Part shown: piece after piece, positions 32,875 to 41,872 of the stretch
How positions within the stretch are numbered: the first letter of the stretch is position 1
Layout of the letters: each line of letters opens with the position of its first letter
Source of the DNA: Pseudomonas nitroreducens NBRC 12694
GTDB lineage: Bacteria > Pseudomonadota > Gammaproteobacteria > Pseudomonadales > Pseudomonadaceae
NCBI RefSeq assembly: GCF_002091755.1
Contig: NZ_BDAI01000006.1
Coordinates: forward strand, 62,001 to 126,000
DNA length: 64,000 nucleotides
Direction: 5' to 3'
Notes under the pieces: generated by a model
Seen by the model: the letters and a program-made list of their open reading frames with translations, nothing else
Database searches by the model: none
Told to the model about the DNA's origin: nothing
Position numbers and translations under genes: made by a program

Positions 32875-32940
32875 CCCGATTGAGCTTAGCAGCTCAATGA
32901 TGGCTCCACCCGATCTCGATGAGCGACCGGGTGGCAGCGA

Positions 32941-33426
32941 TCAGTGGTGATGACCACCTTCGCCGTGGACGTGGCCGTGGGCGACTTCTTCAGCCGAAGC
33001 GTCACGGATGTCGACCACTTTCACCTTGAAGTTCAGGCGCTGGCCGGCCAGCGGGTGGTTGCCGTCGACAGTCACGTCATCGCCGTCGATGTCGCGGATG
33101 GTGACGATCTGCATGCCGCCGTCCGGAGCGGAGGCGTGGAACTGCATGCCGACTTCCAGCTCGTCCACGCCTTCGAACATCTCGCGGGTCAGGGTGGCGA
33201 CCAGTTCGGCGCTGTACTCGCCATAGGCCTCGGCCGGCTCGACGGTCACGTCCAGTTCATCACCGACCTGCTTGCCTTCGAGGGCTTTTTCCAGGCCGCC
33301 AATGATGTTGTGGGCACCGTGCAGGTAGACCAGCGGAGCGCCGCCGGCGGAGCTGTCGATGACCTCACCTGCGTCGTTGGTCAGGGTATAGTCGATGGAA
33401 ACCGCCTTGTTGGCCGCGATCTGCAT
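32941..33426 (-). CDS. slyD: FKBP-type peptidyl-prolyl isomerase SlyD
   Basis: The 161-aa protein begins MQIAANKAVSIDYTLTNDAG, has the FKBP flap-bearing core (PLVYLHGAHNIIGGLEKAL, then PAEAYGEYSAELVATL) and ends in a histidine-rich tail HGHVHGEGGHHH that binds nickel or other metals. SlyD folds proteins at proline bonds and helps hydrogenase or metal delivery. The tail is shorter than in E. coli SlyD. Its start codon overlaps, on the other strand, the likely start of the DUF3565 gene. Confidence 0.92.
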   Translation of the reverse strand: MQIAANKAVSIDYTLTNDAGEVIDSSAGGAPLVYLHGAHNIIGGLEKALEGKQVGDELDVTVEPAEAYGEYSAELVATLTREMFEGVDELEVGMQFHASAPDGGMQIVTIRDIDGDDVTVDGNHPLAGQRLNFKVKVVDIRDASAEEVAHGHVHGEGGHHH

Positions 33427-33727
33427 GGTTCGAAACCTATCTGATATAGAAGTTGAGCGCGTAAGTTTACGCGGCGACGCCCCCGAATGCGACCCGAAGA
33501 CGGACGGACGGGACAACGCGGGGCCACCGCGCCTGCTTGACTTTCATCAGGACGAAGACGGCCACTGGGTGGCAGTCTTGTCCTGCGGCCACACCCAGCA
33601 CCTGCGCCACCAGCCGCCCTGGCAGTCACGGCCCTGGGTGCTGGATCCGCAGCAACGCAAGGCGCAGATCGGCCGCTGGTTCCCCTGCGGCTGGTGCGCC
33701 AAGGATTCCGACAGCAACAAGGAGTAG
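33425..33727 (+). CDS. DUF3565 family protein
   Basis: The ATG at 33425 is the likely start of 100 residues; no better start lies between it and the conserved core. The core RLLDFHQDEDGHWVAVLSCG, then HTQHLRHQPPWQSRPWVLDP and GRWFPCGWC, matches DUF3565. The cysteines and histidines suggest metal binding. It sits 2 bases before ackA and shares its mRNA. The start overlaps the slyD start by two bases on the opposite strand, which would place each gene's promoter inside the other, so the true start may be later or use a rare codon. Confidence 0.75.
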   Translation: MVRNLSDIEVERVSLRGDAPECDPKTDGRDNAGPPRLLDFHQDEDGHWVAVLSCGHTQHLRHQPPWQSRPWVLDPQQRKAQIGRWFPCGWCAKDSDSNKE

Positions 33728-33729
33728 GC

Positions 33730-34920
33730 ATGCCGGCTCGCAATATCCTGGTGATCAACTGCGGCAGTTCTTCGATCAAGTTCGCTCTGGTTCGAGAAGG
33801 GCGCGAAGACTTCATCCTCCACGGCCTGGCCGAGCGCCTCGGCTCCAACGGCGCCAGCCTGCGCTGGCAGGGCGAGACCGACGAGCAGCCGCAGACCCTG
33901 GAGCTGCCCGGTGGCGACCACAAGGCCGCCCTCGCCCGCCTGCTGCCGCTGGTGGCCCAGGCTGCGCAGGGCGAGTTGCACGCCATCGGCCACCGCGTGG
34001 TACACGGCGGCGAGCGCTTCACCCAGGCCTCGCGCCTGACCGATGAAGTGCTCAGCGCCATCCGCGAGACCTCGCCCCTGGCGCCGCTACACAACCCGGC
34101 CAACCTGGTGGGCATCGACGCCGCCATGGCGCTCTACCCGGCCCTCCCGCACATCGCCGTGTTCGATACCGCCTTCCACCAGAGCCTGCCCGAGCGCGCC
34201 TACCGCTACGCCATCCCCGAGCCGCTGTACCGCGAGCAGCACGTACGCCGCTACGGCTTCCACGGCACCAGCCACCGCTATGTCAGCCACAAGGCGGCCG
34301 AGATGAGCGGGCTGGCGGTGGGCGACAGCTACTGGCTGTCCGCGCACCTGGGCAACGGCAGCTCCACCTGCGCCATCGCCAACGGCCAGAGCCGCGACAC
34401 CAGCATGGGCCTGACCCCGCTGGAAGGCCTGATGATGGGGACCCGCTCGGGCGACGTCGACCCGAACCTGCACAGCCACCTGGCGCGCACCCTGGGCTGG
34501 AGCCTGGAAAAGATCGACCACATGCTCAACCACGACAGCGGCCTGCTCGGCCTGTCGGGGCTGTCCAACGACATGCGCACCCTGGAGCATGCCCGCGAGC
34601 AGGGCCACGCCAATGCGGCACTGGCCATCGAAGTATTCTGTTACCGATTGGCCAAGTCGCTGGCCTCGCTGACCTGTGCGCTGCCGCGGCTGGACGGCAT
34701 CATCTTCACCGGCGGCATCGGCGAGAACTCCGCGCTGGTGCGCAACCTCACGGTCAAGCACCTGCACGTGCTCAACCTCGAACTCGACGGCGAGGCCAAC
34801 GCCCGCTGCGTGCGCGGCGTCGGCGGGCCGATCCACCTCGCCGGGCACCCGCGCGTGCTGGTCATCCCGACCAATGAGGAAAAGCAGATCGCACTCGACA
34901 CCCTGGCTGTCCTCGACTGA
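33730..34920 (+). CDS. ackA: Acetate kinase
   Basis: The 396-aa enzyme interconverts acetyl phosphate plus ADP with acetate plus ATP. It has ILVINCGSSSIKFALV at the N-terminus, the family signature RYGFHGTSHRYVSHKAA in the middle and IIFTGGIGENSALVRNL near the end. Start ATG 33730 follows GGAGTAGGC. It is co-transcribed with the DUF3565 gene upstream and, after 61 bases, with pta. In Pseudomonas, AckA-Pta supports survival by pyruvate fermentation under oxygen limitation. Confidence 0.96.
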   Translation: MPARNILVINCGSSSIKFALVREGREDFILHGLAERLGSNGASLRWQGETDEQPQTLELPGGDHKAALARLLPLVAQAAQGELHAIGHRVVHGGERFTQASRLTDEVLSAIRETSPLAPLHNPANLVGIDAAMALYPALPHIAVFDTAFHQSLPERAYRYAIPEPLYREQHVRRYGFHGTSHRYVSHKAAEMSGLAVGDSYWLSAHLGNGSSTCAIANGQSRDTSMGLTPLEGLMMGTRSGDVDPNLHSHLARTLGWSLEKIDHMLNHDSGLLGLSGLSNDMRTLEHAREQGHANAALAIEVFCYRLAKSLASLTCALPRLDGIIFTGGIGENSALVRNLTVKHLHVLNLELDGEANARCVRGVGGPIHLAGHPRVLVIPTNEEKQIALDTLAVLD

Positions 34921-34981
34921 AGATTCATCGGTTGCGCCCCACAAGGGCACAGACCATTCCCGCACGGCTTAAGGAGCCCGG

Positions 34982-37108
34982 ATGCACACCTTCTTTCTCG
35001 CGCCGACCGGTTTCGGTGTCGGCCTGACGTCCACCAGCCTGGGCCTGATCCGCGCCCTGCAACGCGCCGGTCTGAAGGTCGGCTTCTTCAAGCCCATCGC
35101 CCAGCCCCATGCAGGGGACGATGGCCCCGAGCGCTCCAGCGAACTGGTCGCGCGCACCCACGGACTCAACGCCCCAACGCCGCTGTCGCTGGCAAAAGTC
35201 GAGCGCATGCTCGGCGACGGCCTGCTCGACGAACTGCTCGAAGACATCGTCGGCATGTACAACAACGCCGCTGCGGACAAGGACGTGATGATCGTCGAAG
35301 GCATGGTGCCGACCAAGCACGCCAGCTACGCCGCACGCATCAACGCGCACCTGGCGCGCAGCGTGGATGCCGAAGTGATCCTCGTCTCCGCGCCGGACAA
35401 CGAAACCGTGAGCGAGCTGTCCGACCGCATCGAGATTCTTGCCCAGCTGTTCGGCGGCCCGCGCGACCCGCACCTGGCCGGCCTGATCGTGAACAAGGTG
35501 CGCGGCGGCGAGAGCGACGACATGCCGCGCGACGCCGTGGAAGCCGCGCGGCTGTTCGGCGAGCGCCTGAAGGAACACTCCCCGCTGCTGCGCGACGGCG
35601 ATGTGCGCCTGCTCGGCTGCATCCCCTGGCAGGACGAGATGAACGCCCCGCGCACCCGCGATGTCGCCGACCTGCTGGATGCCAGCGTGCTCAACGCCGG
35701 CGACTACGAACAACGCCGCGTGCAGAAGATCATCCTCTGCGCACCCTCCGCGCCGAATACCGTGCACCTGCTCAAGCCCGGCGTGCTGGTGGTGGTGCCG
35801 GGCGATCGCGACGACATCATCCTCGCCGCCTGCCTCGCCGCCATGAACGGCGTGCCCCTGGCCGGCCTGCTGCTGTGCTCGGGCCTGGCGCCGGACGCGC
35901 GGGTCATGGAGCTGTGCCGCAGTGCGTTGCAGAGCGGCCTGCCGGTGCTGACGGTGAAGACCGGCTCGTTCGACACCGCCGGCGACCTGTCGCGGATGAA
36001 CAAGGAAATTCCGGTGGACGATCGCGAGCGCGCCGAGCGCGTTACCGAATTCGTCGCCGAACACATCGATTTCGAGTGGCTGAAGGACCGCTGCGGCGCT
36101 CCCCACGAGCTGCGTCTGTCACCACCGGTATTCCGCTACCAACTGACCCAGCGCGCCAACCGCGCCGACAAGCGCATCGTCCTGCCCGAAGGCAGCGAGC
36201 CGCGTACCGTGCAGGCCGCCGCCATCTGCCATGCCCGCGGCATTGCGCGCTGCGTGCTGCTGGCCAAGCCCGACGATGTGCAGGCCGTGGCGCAGATGCT
36301 GGGCATCGTGCTGCCCGAGGACCTGGAAGTGGTCGACCCGGACCTGGTACGCAGCCGCTACGTCGAACCCATGGTCGAGCTGCGCAAGGGCAAGAGCCTG
36401 AACGCGCCGATGGCCGAGCAGCAACTGGAAGACAACGTCGTGCTGGGTACCATGATGCTCGCTCTGGACGAAGTGGACGGGCTGGTCTCCGGCGCCATCC
36501 ACACCACCGCCAACACCATCCGCCCCGCCCTGCAGCTGATCAAGACGGCGCCGGGCTACAACCTGGTGTCCTCGGTGTTCTTCATGCTGCTGCCCGACCA
36601 GGTGGTGGTCTATGGCGACTGCGCGGTGAATCCCGATCCTTCGGCCAGTGACCTGGCGGAGATTGCCCTGCAGAGTGCCGCCTCGGCGCAATCCTTCGGC
36701 ATCACCCCGCGCGTGGCGATGATCAGCTACTCCACGGGTGACTCCGGAACCGGCGCAGATGTCGATAAAGTCCGCGAAGCGACACGCATCGCGCAGGAAA
36801 AACGCCCCGATCTGTTGATCGACGGCCCCTTGCAGTATGATGCCGCCGCCATCGCCAGCGTGGGCCGCCAGAAGGCACCTGACAGCCCGGTGGCCGGACG
36901 CGCCAACGTGTTCGTGTTCCCCGACCTGAACACCGGGAACACCACCTACAAGGCGGTCCAGCGCAGCGCCGACTGCGTCAGTATCGGGCCGATGCTGCAG
37001 GGCCTGCGCAAACCGGTGAACGACCTGTCACGCGGGGCGCTGGTGGACGACATCGTCTATACCATCGCGCTGACGGCGATCCAGGCGGACAGCGGCAAGG
37101 ACGGCTGA
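34982..37108 (+). CDS. pta: Phosphate acetyltransferase, three-domain form
   Basis: The 708-aa enzyme converts acetyl-CoA and phosphate to acetyl phosphate. The N-terminus FFLAPTGFGVGLTSTSLGLI is a BioD-like P-loop domain, a DRTGG domain lies at about residues 215-330, and the C-terminal catalytic PTA_PTB domain starts near KRIVLPEGSEPRTVQAA and contains SYSTGDSGTGADVDKVREA. This is the long Pta type of gamma-proteobacteria. It follows ackA directly. Confidence 0.95.
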   Translation: MHTFFLAPTGFGVGLTSTSLGLIRALQRAGLKVGFFKPIAQPHAGDDGPERSSELVARTHGLNAPTPLSLAKVERMLGDGLLDELLEDIVGMYNNAAADKDVMIVEGMVPTKHASYAARINAHLARSVDAEVILVSAPDNETVSELSDRIEILAQLFGGPRDPHLAGLIVNKVRGGESDDMPRDAVEAARLFGERLKEHSPLLRDGDVRLLGCIPWQDEMNAPRTRDVADLLDASVLNAGDYEQRRVQKIILCAPSAPNTVHLLKPGVLVVVPGDRDDIILAACLAAMNGVPLAGLLLCSGLAPDARVMELCRSALQSGLPVLTVKTGSFDTAGDLSRMNKEIPVDDRERAERVTEFVAEHIDFEWLKDRCGAPHELRLSPPVFRYQLTQRANRADKRIVLPEGSEPRTVQAAAICHARGIARCVLLAKPDDVQAVAQMLGIVLPEDLEVVDPDLVRSRYVEPMVELRKGKSLNAPMAEQQLEDNVVLGTMMLALDEVDGLVSGAIHTTANTIRPALQLIKTAPGYNLVSSVFFMLLPDQVVVYGDCAVNPDPSASDLAEIALQSAASAQSFGITPRVAMISYSTGDSGTGADVDKVREATRIAQEKRPDLLIDGPLQYDAAAIASVGRQKAPDSPVAGRANVFVFPDLNTGNTTYKAVQRSADCVSIGPMLQGLRKPVNDLSRGALVDDIVYTIALTAIQADSGKDG

Positions 37109-37189
37109 TAATCCAGGCACTAGGGATGTGCCCGTGAACGCATCACGCGCCCGGCCAACCGGGCGCCTACGTACAAGGACCATTCCTCG

Positions 37190-38101
37190 ATGTTGAGTTT
37201 TCTCCCGCACACACTGCGCGGCATTCTCGCCACCCTGATCCTGGTGGTGAGCACACTGTGCTGGTGCATTCCGCTGCTCTCCATGTCCATCGTCAAGCTG
37301 CTGCTGCCCTTCGCCGCCGCGCAGCGGGTGTGCAGCAAGATCATGAGCCTGATCGCCGAAGGCTGGATCGCCTGCAACAAAGGCTGGATGAACCTGGTCC
37401 GCCGTACCGGCTGGAACGTGCAGGGCCTGCAGGGGCTGGAGTACGACCACTCGTATCTGGTGACCAGCAACCACCAGAGCTGGGTCGATATCCTCGTGCT
37501 GCAGTACCAGCTCAACCGCCGCATTCCACTGCTGCGCTTCTTCCTCAAGCAGGAGCTGATCTGGGTTCCGGTGATCGGCCTGTGCTGGTGGGCGCTCGAC
37601 TTCCCCTTCATGAAGCGCTACACCAAGGCGTACCTCGCCAAGCACCCGGAAAAGAAAGGCAAGGACCTGGAAACCACCCGCAAGGCGTGCGCCAAGTTCA
37701 GCCGCATTCCCGTGGCGATCTTCAACTTCCTCGAAGGCACCCGCTTCACCCCGGAAAAGCATGACGAGCAGGCCTCTCCGTTCAGGCACCTGCTCAAGCC
37801 CAAGGCCGGCGGCATCGCCTTCGTCCTCGACGCCATGGGCGAACAGCTGCGCACCCTGGTGAATGTCACCATTCATTATCCCGACGGCCGCCCGACCTTC
37901 TGGTGTCTGCTGTCCGGCCGCCTGCGCTCGGTGGTGGTGCGTTTCGAAGAGATGGAAATTCCCCGCCAGTTCGTCGGCAGGAGCTACGACCAGGACGAAG
38001 GCTATCGCGCCGAGTTCCAGCTGTGGGTGAACCAGCTGTGGGAGCGCAAGGACCAGTTACTGGCCCAGTTGCACCGGGAGTTCCCGGCCGCCAAGGCTTG
38101 A
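37190..38101 (+). CDS. Inner-membrane acyltransferase (PlsC/YihG type)
   Basis: The 303-aa protein has hydrophobic N-terminal segments (TLRGILATLILVVSTLCWCI) and a lysophospholipid acyltransferase domain. Its HX4D motif is SNHQSWVDILVLQ, and the second motif FNFLEGTRFTPEKH is intact. These match E. coli YihG/YihG-like enzymes, which acylate lysophosphatidic acid and affect membrane lipid composition. It is 81 bases after pta on the same strand, probably with its own translation signals; an association with acetate metabolism is not implied. Confidence 0.88.
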   Translation: MLSFLPHTLRGILATLILVVSTLCWCIPLLSMSIVKLLLPFAAAQRVCSKIMSLIAEGWIACNKGWMNLVRRTGWNVQGLQGLEYDHSYLVTSNHQSWVDILVLQYQLNRRIPLLRFFLKQELIWVPVIGLCWWALDFPFMKRYTKAYLAKHPEKKGKDLETTRKACAKFSRIPVAIFNFLEGTRFTPEKHDEQASPFRHLLKPKAGGIAFVLDAMGEQLRTLVNVTIHYPDGRPTFWCLLSGRLRSVVVRFEEMEIPRQFVGRSYDQDEGYRAEFQLWVNQLWERKDQLLAQLHREFPAAKA

Positions 38102-38125
38102 CCCAGCGTCGGTCACGCTACAACG

Positions 38126-38153
38126 AAAAAGCCCGCCAATCGGCGGGCTTTTT
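38126..38153. terminator. Bidirectional terminator
   Basis: AAAAAGCCCGCC (38126-38137) and GGCGGGCTTTTT (38142-38153) form a stem flanked by T-runs on both strands. It serves the acyltransferase gene and the convergent OmpA gene. Confidence 0.92.
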
Positions 38154-38165
38154 CATGGGCGCTGC

Positions 38166-38876
38166 TTACTGCTGGTACTGCTGGGTCTGCGCCCCCGGCA
38201 GGGCCTTCAGGTTCACTTCCACGCGGCGGTTCTGGGCGCGGCCATTGGCGTCGGCGTTGGACGCAATCGGTTGGTCCGGGCCCATGCCACGGGTGCTGAC
38301 GCGGGTGCCGTCGACGCCCTGGGAGGTCAGGTAGGTCGCAACCGACTGCGCACGGCGCTGGGACAGGTCCATGTTGTGCTGGCGGCTGCCGGTGCTGTCG
38401 GTGTAGCCGACGATCTCGATGCTGTTCTGGTTGAACTCCTTGAAGGAGTTGGCCAGGTTGTTCAGCGGGGTATAGAAGGACGGCGCGATATTCGCCGAGT
38501 CGGTGGCGAAGGTGATGTTGCCCGGCATGATCAGCTTGATGTCGTCACCCTGACGCTCGACCTGCACGCCGGTGCCCTGCATCTGCTGGCGCAGCTTGGC
38601 TTCCTGCTTGTCGGCGTAGTAGCCGTAGCCCGCCGCCGCGGCGCCCACGGCGGCGGCGCCGATCAGCGCGCCTTTGCCACGGTTGTTGTGGTCGATGGCG
38701 GCACCGGCGATGGCACCGGCCAGAGCACCCAGCCCACCGTACTTGGCGGTCTTGCTCACTCCGCCTTCGGCCGGAACCTGGGTGTTGGGATCATAGGGGT
38801 TCTGGGAGGCGCAACCGGCCATGAGGGCAAAGGCGGTGGCAGCCGCGACCATGGACAGACTACGTGCGGTGAACAT
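38166..38876 (-). CDS. OmpA-family lipoprotein (YiaD-like)
   Basis: This is a 236-aa lipoprotein. The lipobox LMAGC places the acylated cysteine near residue 22. A glycine-zipper segment follows at about 45-85 (GGLGALAGAIAGAAIDHN, then KGALIGAAAVGAAAAGYG). The C-terminal OmpA domain carries EIVGYTDSTGSRQHNMDLSQ and the arginine in AQNRRVEVNLK, both peptidoglycan-binding features. It anchors the outer membrane to the wall. GAGGAG lies before ATG 38876. Confidence 0.9.
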   Translation of the reverse strand: MFTARSLSMVAAATAFALMAGCASQNPYDPNTQVPAEGGVSKTAKYGGLGALAGAIAGAAIDHNNRGKGALIGAAAVGAAAAGYGYYADKQEAKLRQQMQGTGVQVERQGDDIKLIMPGNITFATDSANIAPSFYTPLNNLANSFKEFNQNSIEIVGYTDSTGSRQHNMDLSQRRAQSVATYLTSQGVDGTRVSTRGMGPDQPIASNADANGRAQNRRVEVNLKALPGAQTQQYQQ

Positions 38877-38961
38877 GTCGGATGACTCCTCGAATTAGCG
38901 AAACACCCAGTAGCGGGCGGCAGTTTAGAGCTTAGGTCGTGCAAATAATTCCGTAGCAACC

Positions 38962-39603
38962 TTAAGCACGGATGAAGGGATTCTCCCGCATCTCGTCGCC
39001 CAGGTTGGTATCCGGACCGTGGCCAGTAACCACGGTGGCTTCTTCGTCCAGGGAATAGAGACGCTCGCGGATCGAACGCTCGATAGTGGCGTAATCGCCA
39101 CCCCACAGGTCGGTGCGGCCGATGCTGCGGCGGAACAGCGTGTCGCCGGCGATCAGCAGCTTGTCCTTCGGGAACCAGAAACTCATGGAGCCCGGCGTGT
39201 GCCCCGGCGTATGCAGCGCCACGCCGCAGCCGCAGGCCAGTTCCTCGTCGTCGGCCAGCCATTGGTCCGGCGACGGCACCGGCGTATAGGGCACGCCGAA
39301 CATGCGGCACTGCATTTCCAGGTTGTCCCAGAGGAACTGGTCGTCCTTGTGCAGGTGCAGGGTCGCGCCGGTCTTTTCCTTCATCTGCCCGGAGGCGAGG
39401 AAGTGATCCAGGTGCGCATGGGTATGGATGATGCTGACCACCTTGAGCCCCAGTGCGTCGAGACGTTGCAGGATGAGCTCGTGGTTGCCACCCGGATCGA
39501 CGACGATGGCCTTCTTCGTCACGGGATCACCGATGATGGTGCAGTTGCACTGCAAGGGGCCGACAGGGAAGGTTTCGCGGATCAGGGCAGGCTGTTCGCT
39601 CAT
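38962..39603 (-). CDS. Metallo-beta-lactamase-fold hydrolase (glyoxalase II-like, YcbL type)
   Basis: The 213-aa protein is the last part of a much longer open frame; ATG 39603 (MSEQPALIRETFPVGPLQ) is the natural family start. Metal ligands are in the HTHAHLDH motif, HTPGHTPGSM, LLIAGDTLF and VVTGHGPDT. The short length without the helical thioester-binding domain fits YcbL-like type II glyoxalases, which hydrolyse S-lactoylglutathione or related thioesters. It lies between the OmpA lipoprotein and oruR genes on the same strand. Confidence 0.88.
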   Translation of the reverse strand: MSEQPALIRETFPVGPLQCNCTIIGDPVTKKAIVVDPGGNHELILQRLDALGLKVVSIIHTHAHLDHFLASGQMKEKTGATLHLHKDDQFLWDNLEMQCRMFGVPYTPVPSPDQWLADDEELACGCGVALHTPGHTPGSMSFWFPKDKLLIAGDTLFRRSIGRTDLWGGDYATIERSIRERLYSLDEEATVVTGHGPDTNLGDEMRENPFIRA

Positions 39604-39686
39604 CAAGGGCTCGCTGGGTGGCGGAAGTACACGACGCCCATTTTCGCTGATTCCCCCTGCCCTGGCGAGCCGGCCCGGTCGACGGT

Positions 39687-40706
39687 TCAGTCGCCCTGGC
39701 GGTAATCCGTGGGCAGCTTGCCGGTCCACTTGCGGAACGCCCGGCGGAAGTTCGACGGATCGTTGAAGCCCAGCAACAGCGCGATTTCGTAGAGCGGCAA
39801 GTGGGTCGTGGTGAGGTATTGCAGGGCCAGGCGCTTGCGCACGTCGTCGAGCACTTCCTGGTAGGTGGTACCCAGGTTCGAAAGATGTCGACGCAGGCTG
39901 CGGCCACTGGTGTGCAGGTCCGCCGCCACCGCCTCCAGGTCGGGAAACTCGCCGGGGCGCGCCAGCAGCAGGCGGCGGATGCGGGTCAGCAGGCCTTCCT
40001 GCACGTCCAGCGTGGCCAGCAGCGCCTCGCACTGCTGCTCGCACATCTGCACCGTGGCCGGGTTGGCCAGCGCCATGGGCCGCGCCAGGTATTCGCTGGG
40101 CAGGCCGATGAAGTGGAACGGCTGGTCGAACAGCACTTCGCCGCCGAATACCTCGGCGTAGCGCTCGGCGTAGTCCGGCTCGGCATGGGCGAAGCCAACA
40201 CTGACGCCCTGCAGCGGCTCGCCCACCAGGAAGCGGGCGATGGTGTGCAGGCTGGTCATCAGACCCTCGGCGGCGAAGCGGCTCGTCGGCCCGAGGGGAA
40301 TCGACTCGCTGGCCCGCAGGTAGGACACGCCGCCGTCTTCCACCATCTCCAGATCGTAGGCCAGGCCCAGCACGCGGTAGTACTTCAGGGCGAAGGCGAT
40401 GGCACGCTCGAGATTGGCGCTGGACAGCACGGCGTAGCCGAGGATGCCGTGGGTGGAGACGTTCAGCCGTTGCCCCAGCAGCAGGCCGAAGGCGGGTTCG
40501 TTGCAGTGCGCCAGGGCGGCGCTGGACAACTGATGGAAATCGACGAAGGACAACCGACCGTTGGGGCTCTGCAGTACTTCGGGGCGCACGCGGGCCAGCT
40601 CGAACAGTCGCGCGCGCGGCACGCCAAGCTCTTCGGCAAGGTCCAGGAGCGCCTGCGCATAGGCGACCGGCACCAGTTCGGCGGTGAAATTGAGCGGTTG
40701 CTTCAT
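39687..40706 (-). CDS. oruR: AraC-family regulator OruR
   Basis: The 339-aa length and layout equal those of the P. aeruginosa ornithine-utilisation regulator OruR. The N-terminal part is an Arabinose_bd-type domain (SFVDFHQLSSAALAHCNEP), and the C-terminal AraC double helix-turn-helix spans about residues 240-335 (LHTSGRSLRRHLSNLGTTYQ, then LGFNDPSNFRRAFRKWTG). The neighbours, a glyoxalase II-like gene and a Metal_hydrol gene, match the order I recall around PA0831. I assign the name on that context; the ligand is inferred, not seen. Confidence 0.8.
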   Translation of the reverse strand: MKQPLNFTAELVPVAYAQALLDLAEELGVPRARLFELARVRPEVLQSPNGRLSFVDFHQLSSAALAHCNEPAFGLLLGQRLNVSTHGILGYAVLSSANLERAIAFALKYYRVLGLAYDLEMVEDGGVSYLRASESIPLGPTSRFAAEGLMTSLHTIARFLVGEPLQGVSVGFAHAEPDYAERYAEVFGGEVLFDQPFHFIGLPSEYLARPMALANPATVQMCEQQCEALLATLDVQEGLLTRIRRLLLARPGEFPDLEAVAADLHTSGRSLRRHLSNLGTTYQEVLDDVRKRLALQYLTTTHLPLYEIALLLGFNDPSNFRRAFRKWTGKLPTDYRQGD

Positions 40707-40827
40707 CGTTCTTCTTATGTTGACCGCTGGCCGGATATGACCGGAAAGTTGGCAGACAATAACCTTGTGACGCTTCCGCTACAAGCCCAGAGTAATGACC
40801 ATGGACAACCACCACACTGGAGCCGCC

Positions 40828-41667
40828 ATGGCCAGCACCACCCCCGCAGGACTGGAGATCAAGCCCCGGCACATGGACTTCGACCTGCCCGATCCGCTGC
40901 CGCGTCACTGGCACGGCGGAGACGCTTTCAAGTCCCACCTGTTCGACGCCATGTCGGTACTCTTCCCCGACGGCGAGCGCTTCTTCATCGACTCGGTGCG
41001 GCAGTTCCGCGACCAGATCAGCGACCCGGTGCTGAAAGAGCAGATCCGCGGCTTCATCGGCCAGGAAGGTCACCACAGCCGCGAGCACCTGACCTACAGC
41101 CAGCGCCTGCGCGACCTGGGCTACGACGTCACCGCCATCGAGAAACGCGCCCAGGCGCGCATCCGCTTCACCCAGAAGAAGTTCCCTGCCAAGCGCCAGT
41201 TGGCCGCGACCGCAGCGCTGGAACACATCACCGCGATCATGGCCAACGGGCTGCTGACCGACCCGCGCACCATGGAAGGTGCCGACCCGGTGATGCAGCG
41301 CCTGTGGCGCTGGCACGCACTGGAAGAAACCGAGCACAAGGCGGTGGCCTTCGACGTCTACAACCAGGTCTGCGGCAGCCGCAAGCTGCTGCGCCGGGCG
41401 ATGCGCATGGCGACCTTCTTCTTCGTGCTGGATACCTTCCGCGGCCTGGTGCACATGCTCAAGGTGGACGGCCTGCTGTGGAATTGGCGCGTCTGGCGCG
41501 ACGGCATCAAGTGGACTTGGGGCAAGCACGGCGTGTTCCGCCCGCTGCTGCGCGAGTACCTGGATTTCTTCAAGTCCGACTTCCATCCATGGCAGCACAA
41601 CAACCTCGATGTGCTTTACGAGGTGCGCAAGGAATACGACCCACAGCCGCTGGCACACGCTGGCTGA
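40828..41667 (+). CDS. Metal-dependent hydrolase-like protein (PF10118 type)
   Basis: From ATG 40828 (GGAG 6 bases before) the protein is 279 aa; an ATG at 40795 is possible but has no ribosome site. The histidine- and glutamate-rich helical core, EQIRGFIGQEGHHSREHLTY and WRWHALEETEHKAVAFDVYN, marks the Metal_hydrol family, whose residues resemble a ferritin-like di-metal site. No reaction is established. The C-terminal third has hydrophobic, tryptophan-rich segments that may touch the membrane. It diverges from oruR. Confidence 0.85.
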   Translation: MASTTPAGLEIKPRHMDFDLPDPLPRHWHGGDAFKSHLFDAMSVLFPDGERFFIDSVRQFRDQISDPVLKEQIRGFIGQEGHHSREHLTYSQRLRDLGYDVTAIEKRAQARIRFTQKKFPAKRQLAATAALEHITAIMANGLLTDPRTMEGADPVMQRLWRWHALEETEHKAVAFDVYNQVCGSRKLLRRAMRMATFFFVLDTFRGLVHMLKVDGLLWNWRVWRDGIKWTWGKHGVFRPLLREYLDFFKSDFHPWQHNNLDVLYEVRKEYDPQPLAHAG

Positions 41668-41685
41668 TCCGCGCCTCGCTTCGAA

Positions 41686-41717
41686 CACCGCCCCGCCCTG
41701 TCGGGGCGGTGTCGTTT
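41686..41717 (+). terminator. Terminator after the Metal_hydrol gene
   Basis: CACCGCCCC (41686-41694) pairs with GGGGCGGTG (41703-41711), followed by TCGTTT. It lies 19 bases past the stop. Confidence 0.7.
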
Positions 41718-41726
41718 GCGGACCTC

Positions 41727-41811
41727 TGTGGGAGCGAGCTTGCTCGCGAAGCTCTTCACTCGGCTGGAGAATCTGGCGCTCATGCGGTTCGCGAGCAAAG
41801 TCGCTCCTACA
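41727..41811. repeat. Paired REP element (BIME-like)
   Basis: GGGAGCGAGCTTGCTCGCGA (from 41730) faces an inverted unit GTTCGCGAGCAAAGTCGCTC (ending near 41807) across a spacer. It closely resembles the element at 10125. Confidence 0.85.
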
Positions 41812-41827
41812 AAAAGCCGTTAGAGAA

Positions 41828-41856
41828 AAAAGCCCGGCGCTTGGCCGGGCTTTTCC
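41828..41856 (-). terminator. Terminator of the alpha/beta hydrolase gene
   Basis: AAAAGCCCGGC (41828-41838) pairs with GCCGGGCTTTT (41844-41854), with T-runs on both strands. It lies 17 bases past the hydrolase stop. Confidence 0.88.
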
Positions 41857-41872
41857 TTGGGGCGATCAACAG

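Noticed and set aside
38962..41688. A 908-residue open frame on the reverse strand covering oruR and the Metal_hydrol gene
   Set aside because: Only its last 213 residues, from 39603, look like a protein (metallo-beta-lactamase fold). The rest is out of frame with two well-supported genes and is Arg/Pro/Ala-rich.
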